This document shows, piece after piece, positions 24,055 through 32,661 of a stretch of DNA of 36,571 nucleotides. Every line of letters starts with the position of its first letter. The first letter of the stretch is position 1. Below the pieces are notes generated by a model that saw nothing but the letters and a program-made list of their open reading frames with translations, had not been told where the DNA came from and made no database searches. Location of the stretch: the NCBI GenBank assembly GCA_013811945.1, contig JACCUI010000198.1, forward strand, positions 1-36,571, in the 5' to 3' direction. The position numbers and the translations under genes were made by a program. Origin of the DNA: Pyrinomonadaceae bacterium. Lineage in GTDB: Bacteria > Acidobacteriota > Blastocatellia > Pyrinomonadales > Pyrinomonadaceae.

Positions 24055-25914
24055 ATGTGCGGAATTGTCGGTTATGTTGGTAATAAACAGGTAGTGCCAT
24101 TGATCATCGATGGCCTGCGTAAGCTCGAATATCGCGGCTATGATTCCGCGGGAATTGCGGTAGTCAATGAAGGCCATCTCTCGATTCGTCGCGCCGAGGG
24201 TAAACTACGGAACCTCGAGGAAGCGATCCGGCTAAGTCCGTTGGACGGAACCTATGGAATTGGCCATACCCGTTGGGCCACTCACGGCCGTCCGACCGAA
24301 GAGAATGCGCATCCCCACCGCGACTGTACCGGACGCGTTGTAGTTGTTCACAACGGCATCATCGAGAACTATCTGCAACTCAAAGAGCGATTGCGCATGA
24401 CTGACCACCGGTTCGTAACCGAAACCGACACCGAGGTCATTGCCCACCTGATTGAGGAATGCTTAAAACGTGGTGATAGCTTTGAAAAGGCAGTACGTGA
24501 GGCAACGCTGGAACTGCGAGGGATCTTTGCTCTTTCAATCATCAATTCCGAGGCGCCTGACACGATCATTGCGGTCCGTCAGGGCCCGCCCGTGGTGATC
24601 GGCCTTGGTGACCGCGAGTACTTCGTCGCTTCAGATATTCCGCCAATTTTGCAGCACACGCGCGACGTTTTCTTCCTCGGTGATGGTGAGATTGCCATTC
24701 TGACAAAGGATGCTGTCCGGGTCATAGACTTTGATGGCGACTCCGTTCAGCCGGTCATTCAGAGGATCACGTGGGATCCCATCATGGCTGAAAAAGGTGG
24801 TTTCAAGCACTTCATGCTCAAAGAGATTTATGAGCAGCCGCGCGCAGTTCGAGACACAGTGCAAGGCCGTATCTCGCTGGACTCCGGGCGTGTCTTTCTT
24901 GATGAAATGCAGAACATTACCGAAGCCGACTTCCGCCGTTTCAGCTCGATCAAGATCGCCGCGTGCGGCACTTCATGGCATGCCGGGCTGGCCGGCAGGT
25001 ACATGATCGAACAACTGGCGCGCATTCCCGTTGATGTCGACTATGCGTCGGAGTTTCGTTACCGCGATCCGGTGATGGATGACGACACTTTGTTGCTGGT
25101 TATCTCTCAATCCGGAGAGACTGCGGACACGATCGCGGCGTTGCGGGAAGCGAAAGAACTGGGCGCGAAGGTGCTGGCGATTTGTAACGTGCAAGGTTCG
25201 ATGATCGTGCGAGAAGCAGATGGCACGATCCTCACTCACGCCGGACCGGAAATCGGCGTAGCCTCTACCAAAGCATTCACCTCGCAGATGATTGCCCTGT
25301 TCTTGCTTTGGCTTTATCTGGGAGAACTGCGAGGCGCACTCTCGCCGGAACAGGCTCAACACCACGCGCAACAGTTGGCGGAATTGCCGGTGAAACTCGA
25401 GCACCTGTTGAACGAATCTGATCAGATGGAAGAACTTTCGAAGGAATTTTTCCGCTGCACAGACTTCCTCTACCTCGGGCGAGGAATCAATTTTCCGGTC
25501 GCGCTTGAAGGTGCCCTAAAGTTAAAGGAAATCTCTTATATTCACGCGGAAGGCTATCCTGCCGGCGAGATGAAGCACGGCCCCAACGCCCTGATTGACG
25601 AGCGGTTGCCGGTGCTCTTCATCAACACTCGCGAAGAGGGCAACCGTCCCTCGGAACTGCGCTACGAAAAAACGCATTCAAACATCGTTGAAGTGAAAGC
25701 GCGTGAAGGCATAGTGATTTCGGTGCTAACTGAAGGTGACACGATGTCGGCAGCTGAGTCAGATCATGTGATCGAAATTCCGCCTTCGAGTGACCTGCTC
25801 TCGCCTATCCTCTCGATCATTCCTTTGCAACTGCTGGCATATCACATCGCTGTTCGTCGCGGCTGCGATGTTGACCAACCTCGCAACCTGGCCAAATCAG
25901 TGACCGTGGAGTGA
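24055..25914 (+). CDS. glmS: Glutamine--fructose-6-phosphate aminotransferase GlmS
   Basis: 619 residues. GlmS makes glucosamine-6-phosphate, the first step to UDP-GlcNAc. The start is ATG 24055, not the earlier in-frame GTG/TTG-type codon, because the catalytic Cys must follow the initiator Met ([10 protein letters not shown]). The glutaminase domain has [20 protein letters not shown] and [15 protein letters not shown]. Two SIS isomerase domains follow ([69 protein letters not shown]), ending in the conserved [12 protein letters not shown]. The 5' leader is only 64 bp, so no glmS ribozyme is present. Confidence 0.98.
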   Translation: MCGIVGYVGNKQVVPLIIDGLRKLEYRGYDSAGIAVVNEGHLSIRRAEGKLRNLEEAIRLSPLDGTYGIGHTRWATHGRPTEENAHPHRDCTGRVVVVHNGIIENYLQLKERLRMTDHRFVTETDTEVIAHLIEECLKRGDSFEKAVREATLELRGIFALSIINSEAPDTIIAVRQGPPVVIGLGDREYFVASDIPPILQHTRDVFFLGDGEIAILTKDAVRVIDFDGDSVQPVIQRITWDPIMAEKGGFKHFMLKEIYEQPRAVRDTVQGRISLDSGRVFLDEMQNITEADFRRFSSIKIAACGTSWHAGLAGRYMIEQLARIPVDVDYASEFRYRDPVMDDDTLLLVISQSGETADTIAALREAKELGAKVLAICNVQGSMIVREADGTILTHAGPEIGVASTKAFTSQMIALFLLWLYLGELRGALSPEQAQHHAQQLAELPVKLEHLLNESDQMEELSKEFFRCTDFLYLGRGINFPVALEGALKLKEISYIHAEGYPAGEMKHGPNALIDERLPVLFINTREEGNRPSELRYEKTHSNIVEVKAREGIVISVLTEGDTMSAAESDHVIEIPPSSDLLSPILSIIPLQLLAYHIAVRRGCDVDQPRNLAKSVTVE

Positions 25915-25920
25915 GTGTTT

Positions 25921-26070
25921 ATGATCCGCAAGCTAAAGTCCGGCCAGTATCGCCTGTATTCCCGAAAGAAAGATTTGAAGACCGGCAAGCGAAGGAACCT
26001 CGGCACTTTCCCCACTCGCGAATTGGCGCAAAAGCATGAACGCGCCGTTCAATTCTTCAAGAGGAAGTAG
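25921..26070 (+). CDS. Small basic protein of unknown function (49 aa)
   Basis: 49-residue protein starting 6 bp after the glmS stop codon: it begins MIRKLKSGQYRLYSRKKD and continues KTGKRRNLGTFPTREL, then AQKHERAVQFFKRK. It is very basic, with a beta-hairpin-like start and a helical end. Short proteins of this pattern appear in several bacterial groups, but I know no assigned function. That the frame is real is supported by a second, decayed copy 315 bp downstream that keeps the same protein pattern. It may bind nucleic acid, given its charge. Confidence 0.8.
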   Translation: MIRKLKSGQYRLYSRKKDLKTGKRRNLGTFPTRELAQKHERAVQFFKRK

Positions 26071-26110
26071 CGACATACTTAACATCGGGCCAAAGTATAA
26101 GTGTCTCCAG

Positions 26111-26344
26111 TTAACCAAACGTCCTATAAAGAGCAACTCCCAGCGCAAACAGACCCAAGAGTAGACTAATGACACCAGAACTGAGGAACGAGACCTTCTC
26201 CAACGGAATGAAAAGCTTCGGCCTGAATTGCCATCTCATGAACAATTCTCGCCAACGGTCGTTCAATCCTAGGGCCAAAAAGTGCGCACCCGCGATTAAC
26301 GCGAACGTCCCGACTACAAAAGCGCCTACTGTAGCTTCGATTAC
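26111..26344 (-). CDS. Small two-helix membrane protein, start codon unclear
   Basis: In this minus-strand frame up to 77 residues read as a convincing small membrane protein. It begins VIEATVGAFVVGTFALIAGA, has a charged cytoplasmic-type loop (NDRWRELFMRWQFRPK), then a second helix (SGVISLLLGLFALGVALYRT). AAGGAG lies just upstream, but a TAG stop precedes the frame and the codons at the right distance are GTA (26344) and ATC (26341), neither a normal start. Either it uses a rare AUC start, a mutation has destroyed the start codon, or translation begins at an internal TTG. I do not recognise the family. Confidence 0.5.
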   Translation of the reverse strand, partial: VIEATVGAFVVGTFALIAGAHFLALGLNDRWRELFMRWQFRPKLFIPLEKVSFLSSGVISLLLGLFALGVALYRTFG

Positions 26345-26384
26345 TGTTTCTCTCCTTTCCTACCAGACATTCCTCTAATTCCAC

Positions 26385-26523
26385 GGATCGCTCAAGTCTG
26401 GCCGCCATTACTCCCCGAAAGAAAGATCCGAAAACGGGTCGACGGAAAGAATCTCGGCACGTTTGCCACGCGCGAACAAGCGCAAAAACATGAACGCGCT
26501 GTTCAATTCTTCAACAGGAAATA
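26385..26523 (+). pseudogene. Decayed second copy of the 49-aa basic protein gene
   Basis: With one extra C near 26413 removed, the region reads RKKDPKTGRRKNLGTFATRE then QAQKHERAVQFFNRKY, clearly the same protein as at 25921-26070. The copy lacks a start codon, has small deletions in its first third (26385-26412), one frameshift, and a lost stop codon (TAT where the intact copy has TAG). It ends 4 bp before a MITE-like element at 26528. Confidence 0.75.
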
Positions 26524-26527
26524 TGGG

Positions 26528-26673
26528 CAATACAGAACAGGGAGCGGTAGCGACCTGGTCGCGTGGAAGCTCTCAACCCAGTGTCGGACAGTTACTCGGG
26601 TTCGCCGGCTCTGGGATCTGTAATTGAGTATTGCGCTGCTCACCAGGTCGCTACCGCTCCCCGTTCTGTATTG
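26528..26673. mobile_element. MITE-like element with 32-bp terminal inverted repeats, copy 2
   Basis: Ends 26528-26559 and 26642-26673 are inverted copies with one mismatch in 32 bp, starting CAATACAGAAC and continuing GGGAGCGGTAGCGACC. The outer 25 bp match the ends of the element at 15171-15354, while the interior differs. It lies 10 bp from the 3' end of ada and next to the decayed small gene. No coding sequence is inside. Confidence 0.78.
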
Positions 26674-26683
26674 AGTGGCTCTC

Positions 26684-27781
26684 TTACTTACGGTAGCCCT
26701 TGCGCCCCTTCTCCTGTTCCAGCAAGGCGTCCTTCCGTTCCAACCCCCAGCGATAACCGCCCAGGCTTCGGTCTTCACGAATCACCCGATGGCAGGGAAT
26801 GACCAGCGCGACCGGGTTGGTGGCACAGGCCCTGGCGACCGCGCGCACGGCGGTCGGTCGGCCCATCGCTTTGGCCACCTCGGCATATGATCTGGTTTCC
26901 CCATAAGGTATCGCACGTAGGTTTTCCCACACCTGCCATTGAAAGGCGGTCGCTTGAATGTCTAAAGGCAGTTGAAGATCGGGTTGCTTGCCCGAGAGGT
27001 AATTCAAAAGCTTATCAACCGGTTGACTCAGCACCGAGTCAGCGCGATGAATCTTCGCAGACGGGTATTCCCTGGTTAAATCGGCTTCCAGTGCGGCGTC
27101 GGAATCGCCAAGTTTGACAGCGCACACACCGCGCTCGGTGGCGGCGACAAGCAAGAGACCAAGCGAGCAGGGGGCGATTGTGTAGTTGATAATAGCGCCA
27201 CGGCCGCCACGACCGTAGGTTGCGGGCGTCATACCCAGCTCCGCCGGAGCCCGGGCATACAGTCTGCTGCTCGAGCTGAAGCCAGCGTCGTACATTGCTC
27301 CAGTTACCGAGCCACTTTCGCGAACACGCGTCTTAAATTTCCCAATCCGGCACGCATCAGCGTATTGCCGCGGAGTAATTCCCATGATCCTTTTGAAAAC
27401 TCGCTGCAAATGAAAGGCACTGATCCCGATGTGCTCACCAAGGTCCGCGAGGGTGACTGATGTTTCATCCTGCGTCTCGATGTATCGACAAGCACGCCGA
27501 ACCATCTCAATCTGAGGATCCGTGGATGTTGTTCGTTTGGGATGACAGCGCCGGCAAGCGCGAAAACCTGCCTGCTCGGCGGCTTCCGGCAAGCGAAAAT
27601 AGCTAACGCGTTCGCGACTCGGCCGGCGCGAAGGGCATGAGGGTCGGCAGTAGATCTTTGTTGAGCTCACCGCAAACACAAAGGCTCCGTCAAACCTTGA
27701 ATCTTTGGCCATAACGGCATGCCAGAGTTCATCCTGGGAGTCTTTCCACATATTCATTTGCTGATCCACCATTGCGCTCAT
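26684..27781 (-). CDS. ada: Bifunctional DNA repair protein / regulator Ada
   Basis: 365 residues. Ada repairs methylphosphotriesters with its N-terminal zinc Cys and O6-methylguanine with its C-terminal Cys, and activates the adaptive response. The N-terminal domain has IYCRPSCPSRRPSRERVSYF and GFRACRRCHPKR (four zinc Cys). An AraC-type HTH follows (VTLADLGEHIGISAFHLQRV, FKRIMGITPRQYADACR). The C-terminal methyltransferase has FQWQVWENLRAIPYGETRSY, the active site NPVALVIPCHRVI and GGYRWGLERKDALLEQE. The ATG at 27781 is chosen because AGGAGG lies 7 bp upstream (27794-27789); the open frame extends to 27832. It is not part of an obvious operon. Confidence 0.95.
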   Translation of the reverse strand: MSAMVDQQMNMWKDSQDELWHAVMAKDSRFDGAFVFAVSSTKIYCRPSCPSRRPSRERVSYFRLPEAAEQAGFRACRRCHPKRTTSTDPQIEMVRRACRYIETQDETSVTLADLGEHIGISAFHLQRVFKRIMGITPRQYADACRIGKFKTRVRESGSVTGAMYDAGFSSSSRLYARAPAELGMTPATYGRGGRGAIINYTIAPCSLGLLLVAATERGVCAVKLGDSDAALEADLTREYPSAKIHRADSVLSQPVDKLLNYLSGKQPDLQLPLDIQATAFQWQVWENLRAIPYGETRSYAEVAKAMGRPTAVRAVARACATNPVALVIPCHRVIREDRSLGGYRWGLERKDALLEQEKGRKGYRK

Positions 27782-27979
27782 CCTAGCACCTCCTGAACGT
27801 CCATTGTTAAAACTACTCCAACCTGCGCGCATGATAAGTGGTTTTAAATGTTGAATCTATCCGGTTCTTGCGTTCAAACCTCGTTCCTGCTGCGACTCCT
27901 TTGGCTACCCTGTCTACGCAAGATTGACGAACACCGTGGATCTTCGATACCCAATTTAGGTGTTAGTTTGTAGAAGGCA

Positions 27980-28048
27980 CGATCCACGAAATTACACGAA
28001 CGAACACGAAATTGTTGTTAGTGATCCTTCGTGGTATTTCGTGGATCG
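27980..28048. repeat. Inverted repeat, copy 2 of the GATCCACGAAAT family
   Basis: Arms 27980-28000 and 28028-28048 are inverted with 2 mismatches in 21 bp around a 27-bp centre; the arms match those at 7826-7891. The 350-bp gap between ada and pcrA (27782-28184) holds this and nothing else that I recognise. Confidence 0.7.
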
Positions 28049-28184
28049 TTTTTGATGTCCGTGCCTACTTCATGGGACAGGTCGGTGAAGAAGGCGAAAT
28101 TATCACGCTATCGTTCGATGGCCCACTTTTGCGAGCATCACATTCGTATGCTTTAATGAGAACTCCACTTCAACGTTAACTTTG

Positions 28185-30749
28185 ATGACTGATTTTCTAT
28201 CTTCACTCAATCCCGAACAGCGCCTCGCGGTTGAACAAACAGACGGTTCGCTCTTAATCCTTGCCGGGGCCGGCTCCGGCAAGACGCGGGTCATTGCTCA
28301 TCGCATTGCTTACCTTATCGCAGAGAAAAGTGTGCGGCCGTGGAACATTCTCGCCGTCACTTTTACCAACAAGGCTGCCGAGGAAATGCGTTCGCGTGTG
28401 CAACGACTCCTGCGTGGGCAGGAGTTGTCGAGTGTACCCTGGGTCTCGACCTTCCACAGCCTCTGTGTTCGCATCCTGCGTCAGGACATCGAGAAGCTAA
28501 ACGAAGGTTATGGTAAGACCTTCACCATCTACGACCAGGACGACTCCCTCCGTCTTATCAAAAACTGCATTAAGGAACTCGGTTACGATGACAAAAAGCT
28601 GGCGCAGCGCGCCGTCCAAGGGGCCATCAGCGGAGCCAAGAATCGAGGTGAAGACGTCGACGCATATGCAGCACGGGCCGAATACGTTGATGAACGACGC
28701 GCTTCGATAGCCCGCGTCTATCAACTTTACGAGGAGCGACTGCACGCCAATAACGCGCTCGACTTTGACGACCTGCTGATCAAAACCGTCCGGCTGCTGC
28801 GAAAAGACGCGGAAGTGCGTGAGAAATACAACAACAAGTTTCGCTATATCCTGGTCGATGAATACCAGGACACAAACTCGCTGCAGTTCGCTTTGATCCG
28901 TTTTCTAACCGAGAAGCAACAAAACATCTGCGTGGTGGGCGACGAGGATCAGTCGATCTATAAATGGCGCGGGGCCGACATCACCAACATTCTGAACTTC
29001 GAACAACATTTCCCGAACACGAAGATCATCAGACTGGAGCAGAACTATCGCTCGACCCAGACTATTCTCGACGTCGCCGGCGCTGTCGTAAAACATAACC
29101 TCGAGCGCAAGGGAAAGAATCTGTGGACATCAAATCCCCCCGGTGAACGTGTACGCTACTATCAAGCTTTCGACGCTGAGGCCGAGGCCCGCTTCGTCGC
29201 GTCAAAGATCCTCGAGCAGCGCCGGGAGCAATATGACCTTAGAGCAGCAGTGCTCTATAGAACAAACTCCCAGTCCCGCGTGTTTGAAGAAGCAATGCGC
29301 CGCGCGGGGCTCCCCTACAACATAGTCGGGGGGTTCTCATTCTACGAGCGGATGGAGGTGCGCGACGTCATTGCCTATCTCAAGCTGGCGCTGAATCCGC
29401 ATGATTCAATAGCCCTAGCGCGGGTGATCAATAGCCCGCCGCGCGGCATCGGCAAACAGACCCTCGAAGAAATTGACCGTCGGGCAAGAGACACTGGCCT
29501 TTCACATTGGGAGACGATCTCCCTCGTGATTGAAAAACCGGAGAACCTGAGCGCGCGCGCCGTCTCAGCACTCAAGAGCTTCCGGAAGATCATTCGTCGC
29601 CTGGGTGAACTGGCTGGCTCTGTCCAAAGTCCAACGTCCAATGTCCAAAGTCAGACCTATGGTGCGACTGAAGAAGCAGAGACAGGGGGACTCGGAGAAG
29701 CGGAGACAAGACAGGGGCCAGTTACCGCGGGAGAAGTCGAACGAGTCTCCGCGTCTCCGCTTCTCCCCGTCGCCGCGTCTTCCCGCCCCGCAGCCTCGCT
29801 CTCTCTTTCGTTTTCCTCGCCGGTTTCAGATATCGTCAAGACCGCAATTCTGGATACCGGCTATGAAAACGCGCTCAAGTCTGAGAACACGGACGAGGCG
29901 GAAGCGCGGCTGGAGAACCTGCAGGAGCTCGTCAACGCAGCTGTCGACTATGACGAACAAGGCATCGAGGGGTTGCGCGAGTTCATCGACCATTCAGCGC
30001 TGGTCTCTGACGCGGACCAGTACAAACGTGATGCGCCCGTTACGCTGATGACCGCACACTCGGCGAAAGGACTCGAGTTTCCGTTGGTTTTTATCGTGGG
30101 GTTGGAGGATGGGCTCTTTCCGCACTCGCGTTCAGCGACCGACCAGGCAGAATTAGAAGAGGAACGGCGTCTCTGCTACGTCGCAATGACACGCGCGGAG
30201 CGGTATCTCTATGTCACACACGCCATGAAGCGCCGCGTCTATGGCGAGGAGTTGGCATCGGAGCCGTCTCAATTCCTGAATGAGATGCCGCTCGAGCTAT
30301 TGGAAGATTTATCACTCGGCAAATCCTGGCTCTCATTCGCTCGGGGATCCTCCACCACCGAATATGAGCAAGGCGACTATCGGAAAGAACGGAAGAAGTT
30401 TAGCGGTAAGACCTATGACAGCGTCGACTCAATTGCCGAGTTCTTCAAGCAACGGAACCAGCAAATGGGTCGGCCGGCGCCCGAGACTCGACACGCCCCG
30501 AGGGTTAACCGATACCCGGCATCAGGTATACGAACTCCGGCCTCCGGTTCACGACCCGCAACCGCCGATACACGATCAACTACTCCATCGGAGTTCGTTC
30601 CCGGCTCCTACGTCCGTCATGCTAAGTACGGCCGTGGCCTCGTCCTCCATCGCGAAGGAGTTGGCGATTCACTGAAACTAACTGTGACCTTTCCCGGTTA
30701 TGGTCAAAAGAAGCTAGTGCAGAAATACGCGGGTTTGGAAAAGGCCTGA
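28185..30749 (+). CDS. pcrA: ATP-dependent DNA helicase PcrA/UvrD
   Basis: 854 residues from ATG 28185. Superfamily 1 3'-5' helicase for mismatch and excision repair and for clearing RNA polymerase. Motifs: Q motif LNPEQRLAVEQ, Walker A LAGAGSGKT (about residues 28-36), Ia TFTNKAAEEM, Walker B ILVDEYQDTN, III GDEDQSIYKWRGA, IV EQNYRST, V MTAHSAKGLEFPLVF, VI VAMTRAERYLY. The C-terminal Tudor-like domain (VRHAKYGRGLV ... QKKLVQKYAGL) is the one that contacts RNA polymerase. Residues about 478-549 form an extra, low-complexity segment encoded by repeat DNA (see the repeat at 29622-29789), and a second Pro/Thr/Arg-rich stretch lies at about 765-805. Both keep the frame open. Confidence 0.95.
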   Translation: MTDFLSSLNPEQRLAVEQTDGSLLILAGAGSGKTRVIAHRIAYLIAEKSVRPWNILAVTFTNKAAEEMRSRVQRLLRGQELSSVPWVSTFHSLCVRILRQDIEKLNEGYGKTFTIYDQDDSLRLIKNCIKELGYDDKKLAQRAVQGAISGAKNRGEDVDAYAARAEYVDERRASIARVYQLYEERLHANNALDFDDLLIKTVRLLRKDAEVREKYNNKFRYILVDEYQDTNSLQFALIRFLTEKQQNICVVGDEDQSIYKWRGADITNILNFEQHFPNTKIIRLEQNYRSTQTILDVAGAVVKHNLERKGKNLWTSNPPGERVRYYQAFDAEAEARFVASKILEQRREQYDLRAAVLYRTNSQSRVFEEAMRRAGLPYNIVGGFSFYERMEVRDVIAYLKLALNPHDSIALARVINSPPRGIGKQTLEEIDRRARDTGLSHWETISLVIEKPENLSARAVSALKSFRKIIRRLGELAGSVQSPTSNVQSQTYGATEEAETGGLGEAETRQGPVTAGEVERVSASPLLPVAASSRPAASLSLSFSSPVSDIVKTAILDTGYENALKSENTDEAEARLENLQELVNAAVDYDEQGIEGLREFIDHSALVSDADQYKRDAPVTLMTAHSAKGLEFPLVFIVGLEDGLFPHSRSATDQAELEEERRLCYVAMTRAERYLYVTHAMKRRVYGEELASEPSQFLNEMPLELLEDLSLGKSWLSFARGSSTTEYEQGDYRKERKKFSGKTYDSVDSIAEFFKQRNQQMGRPAPETRHAPRVNRYPASGIRTPASGSRPATADTRSTTPSEFVPGSYVRHAKYGRGLVLHREGVGDSLKLTVTFPGYGQKKLVQKYAGLEKA
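29622..29789. repeat. Repeat-derived insertion inside pcrA
   Basis: Within the pcrA coding sequence, tandem words GTCCAAAGTCCAACGTCCAA (from 29622) are followed by GGAGAAGCGGAGAC (29694-29707) and its exact reverse complement GTCTCCGCTTCTCC (29753-29766), set in longer imperfect arms. This style matches the intergenic short-word inverted repeats elsewhere in the window. The translation is Ser/Glu/Thr/Ala-rich and interrupts the junction before the DIVKTAILDTGYENALKSEN block. Confidence 0.7.
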
Positions 30750-31397
30750 TCCGCCTCTTGTCGCGGGACAATCTCGACTTCAGAGGTGAGTGAGGGCTTC
30801 ATTTTCCGCATCTCATTTCTCATTTCTCAGTCCTGACGCGTAGCGGCGGAGCAAATTAGCGAACTGTAGGGGCAAGGGGCCAATAGGACGGCACCGGGTC
30901 AGTTTGAGATTAAGAACGGGTTTCGAATCCCGAAGGGATGTGAGTCAAGAGCCGTGGGCGCGAACGTTTGCGACGCCCACGGCGAAGTGAAGAAAAAGAT
31001 TCCTCGACCCAGGTTAAAGGGTCAACAGTGCCTTAAGACTGTGACCCCTACGGGGTAGGGAACGGTCGTGCCTTTTCCGCGGACTACACCCGGCTTAACT
31101 TCCACGCCTTCATCGTGAAGATCGCATCCCTGAAGGGGATGAATTTAATAGCCGTGGGCGAGCGTTTCGCGACGCCCACGGAGAGGCGAAAGAAAACGCC
31201 CTGACCCTGGAGGGGTCAAACGATTCAATCCGAAGACATCGCGACAAAGTAACCCACAATGCAGGTTACTGTTTCGCGCCATCTTCACGCGTCGCAAGGT
31301 TCGACCCTTTCAGGGTCGGGAACGGTTGTGACTTTTCCGGGGGCGCCGCCCCCGGCTATTAACTTGCACGCCTTCAGCGTGAAGAAATGGTTCATCC
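30750..31397. repeat. Palindrome-rich spacer (same cassette type as 2837-3215)
   Basis: This 648-bp stretch has no protein-like frame but many short palindromes: ATCCCGAAGGGAT (30927-30939); CCGTGGGC/GCCCACGG hairpins at 30952-30982 and 31152-31181; GACCC/GGGTC pairs near 31006-31023, 31043-31057, 31203-31219 and 31301-31318; CATCCCTGAAGGGGATG near 31124-31141; CCGGGGGCGCCGCCCCCGG at about 31338-31356; and CACGCCTTCAGCGTG near 31367-31382. Several words are identical to those at 2837-3215. No terminal inverted repeats like those at 2837 were found around it. Confidence 0.65.
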
Positions 31398-32378
31398 TTA
31401 CGCCTTCGTGAGCTCTTCCACTATTTCGTTGGCATCGAAAATCTTACGCAAGACTTCCCACATTCCACGCACGTCGACCGAGATCGAACGATTAACTGAT
31501 TCATCATAGTCGAAGTTGCCAACAAGGGATTGGATGTTGCCGTCAAAGATCAAACCGACCAGTTCCCCTCTTTTGTTGATCGTAGGCGAGCCACTGTTTC
31601 CCCCGACGATGTCATTGGTGGAGACGAAGTTGAATGGCGTCTTCAGGTTAACCATCGGCCTCCGCTCTGTCCACAGAGGTGGGACGACGTACGGAAACTT
31701 GTACTTGAACTTCGCCGCCCGGGTGTGGAGTCCACCTAGCGTAGTAAACGGTGGCACAAATTTACCGTTTTCCCAATAGCCCTTCACTGCCCCGTAAGAA
31801 AGGCGCAGGGTAAAGGTTGCATCCGGATAGAGTTTGGTCCCCTCAGTCTCAAACAGCGCCCGCGCGATCTTTCCATAACTGGTGCGCTCCACGCTGAGCA
31901 CTTCATCTTCGTAGCGCTTGCGCGCCTCCCGCGCTTCCTTATCGACGCTGCGCGCCAGCTCAATCATGGGATCCTGCGAGTCCTCAATAGCCTTGCGACC
32001 ACCGCCGCCGAGTTGTTTGCGATACTCGGGGTCCTTCAGTTTGGTGCCTTCAATCAATTCCGCGGCGCGCGCTTCTGGAGTTTTGCCCTCCAGTACTCTT
32101 TGGACCAAAGGATGATTCGGGCCATAAACGCTCTGCATGAACTCCAGGGAGTTGGTTAGTTTAAGTTTCTCGAAATCCTGATGAATGGGAGCGGTCGAAT
32201 AGAGACCAAGTTCCAGGGACGCCCGGCGCGCGTCGGTGAATTCCGTCAGACGCTGAGCATTGGGTTTCTCACTCTCCTCGGCCAAGCGCACCAGAGTGCG
32301 CGCGTAGCCGAATAGCACACTATTAAAAGCGGCAGCAAGATCAATAAAGCGACGATCGCGAGCATAACTTGCATAGTC
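31398..32378 (-). pseudogene. 5'-truncated S46 family dipeptidyl-peptidase
   Basis: Open frame of 306 residues from GTG 32318, continuing in the same frame to a TGA at 32381-32379 (DYASYARDRRFIDLAAAFNS precedes VLFGYARTLVRL). It matches only the C-terminal part of S46 peptidases (DPP7/DPP11, normally about 700 residues). LYPDATFTLRLSYGAVKGYW, the LKTPFNFVSTNDIVGGNSGS segment with the nucleophile Ser and FDGNIQSLVGNFDYDE are present, but the N-terminal half with the catalytic His and Asp is missing. No signal peptide or start signal is visible. It is therefore probably a dead fragment. Confidence 0.8.
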
Positions 32379-32661
32379 TCATAATTTGCCTCGTGAAACT
32401 GCTTAGCGGGAGAGATCTAAGAGCTTTTGATGTCTAATTGGATGCTTGAGATTAGAAAGGTTGGGCAGGTTGGATGTCAAGCGACCGGCAGAGCGCGGTA
32501 AGACTCTATCCAAGGTGGCTCAAAAACGGCGCGTGAGTAGAGACTGGATGGAGAAACCAAAAGGTCTACCTAATTTTGCAGGCCGGTGGCGCCTGAGCTG
32601 TCCCTTCGGGATCGACGTTTTCGAGAGGCTCTCGGGAGCTACTTCGCAGACCCGGTTGAAC
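32379..32661. other. Gene-free stretch between the S46 fragment and the repeat protein
   Basis: About 280 bp. The missing N-terminal half of the S46 peptidase is not here in any frame I read. A plus-strand open frame (32446-32775) overlaps the repeat protein antisense and looks like a shadow. No repeat family or terminator was recognised. Confidence 0.5.

Noticed and set aside
30750..31397. CRISPR array or rho-independent terminator cluster
   Set aside because: The palindromes differ from one another, spacing is irregular and there are no T runs; direct repeats of constant length are absent.
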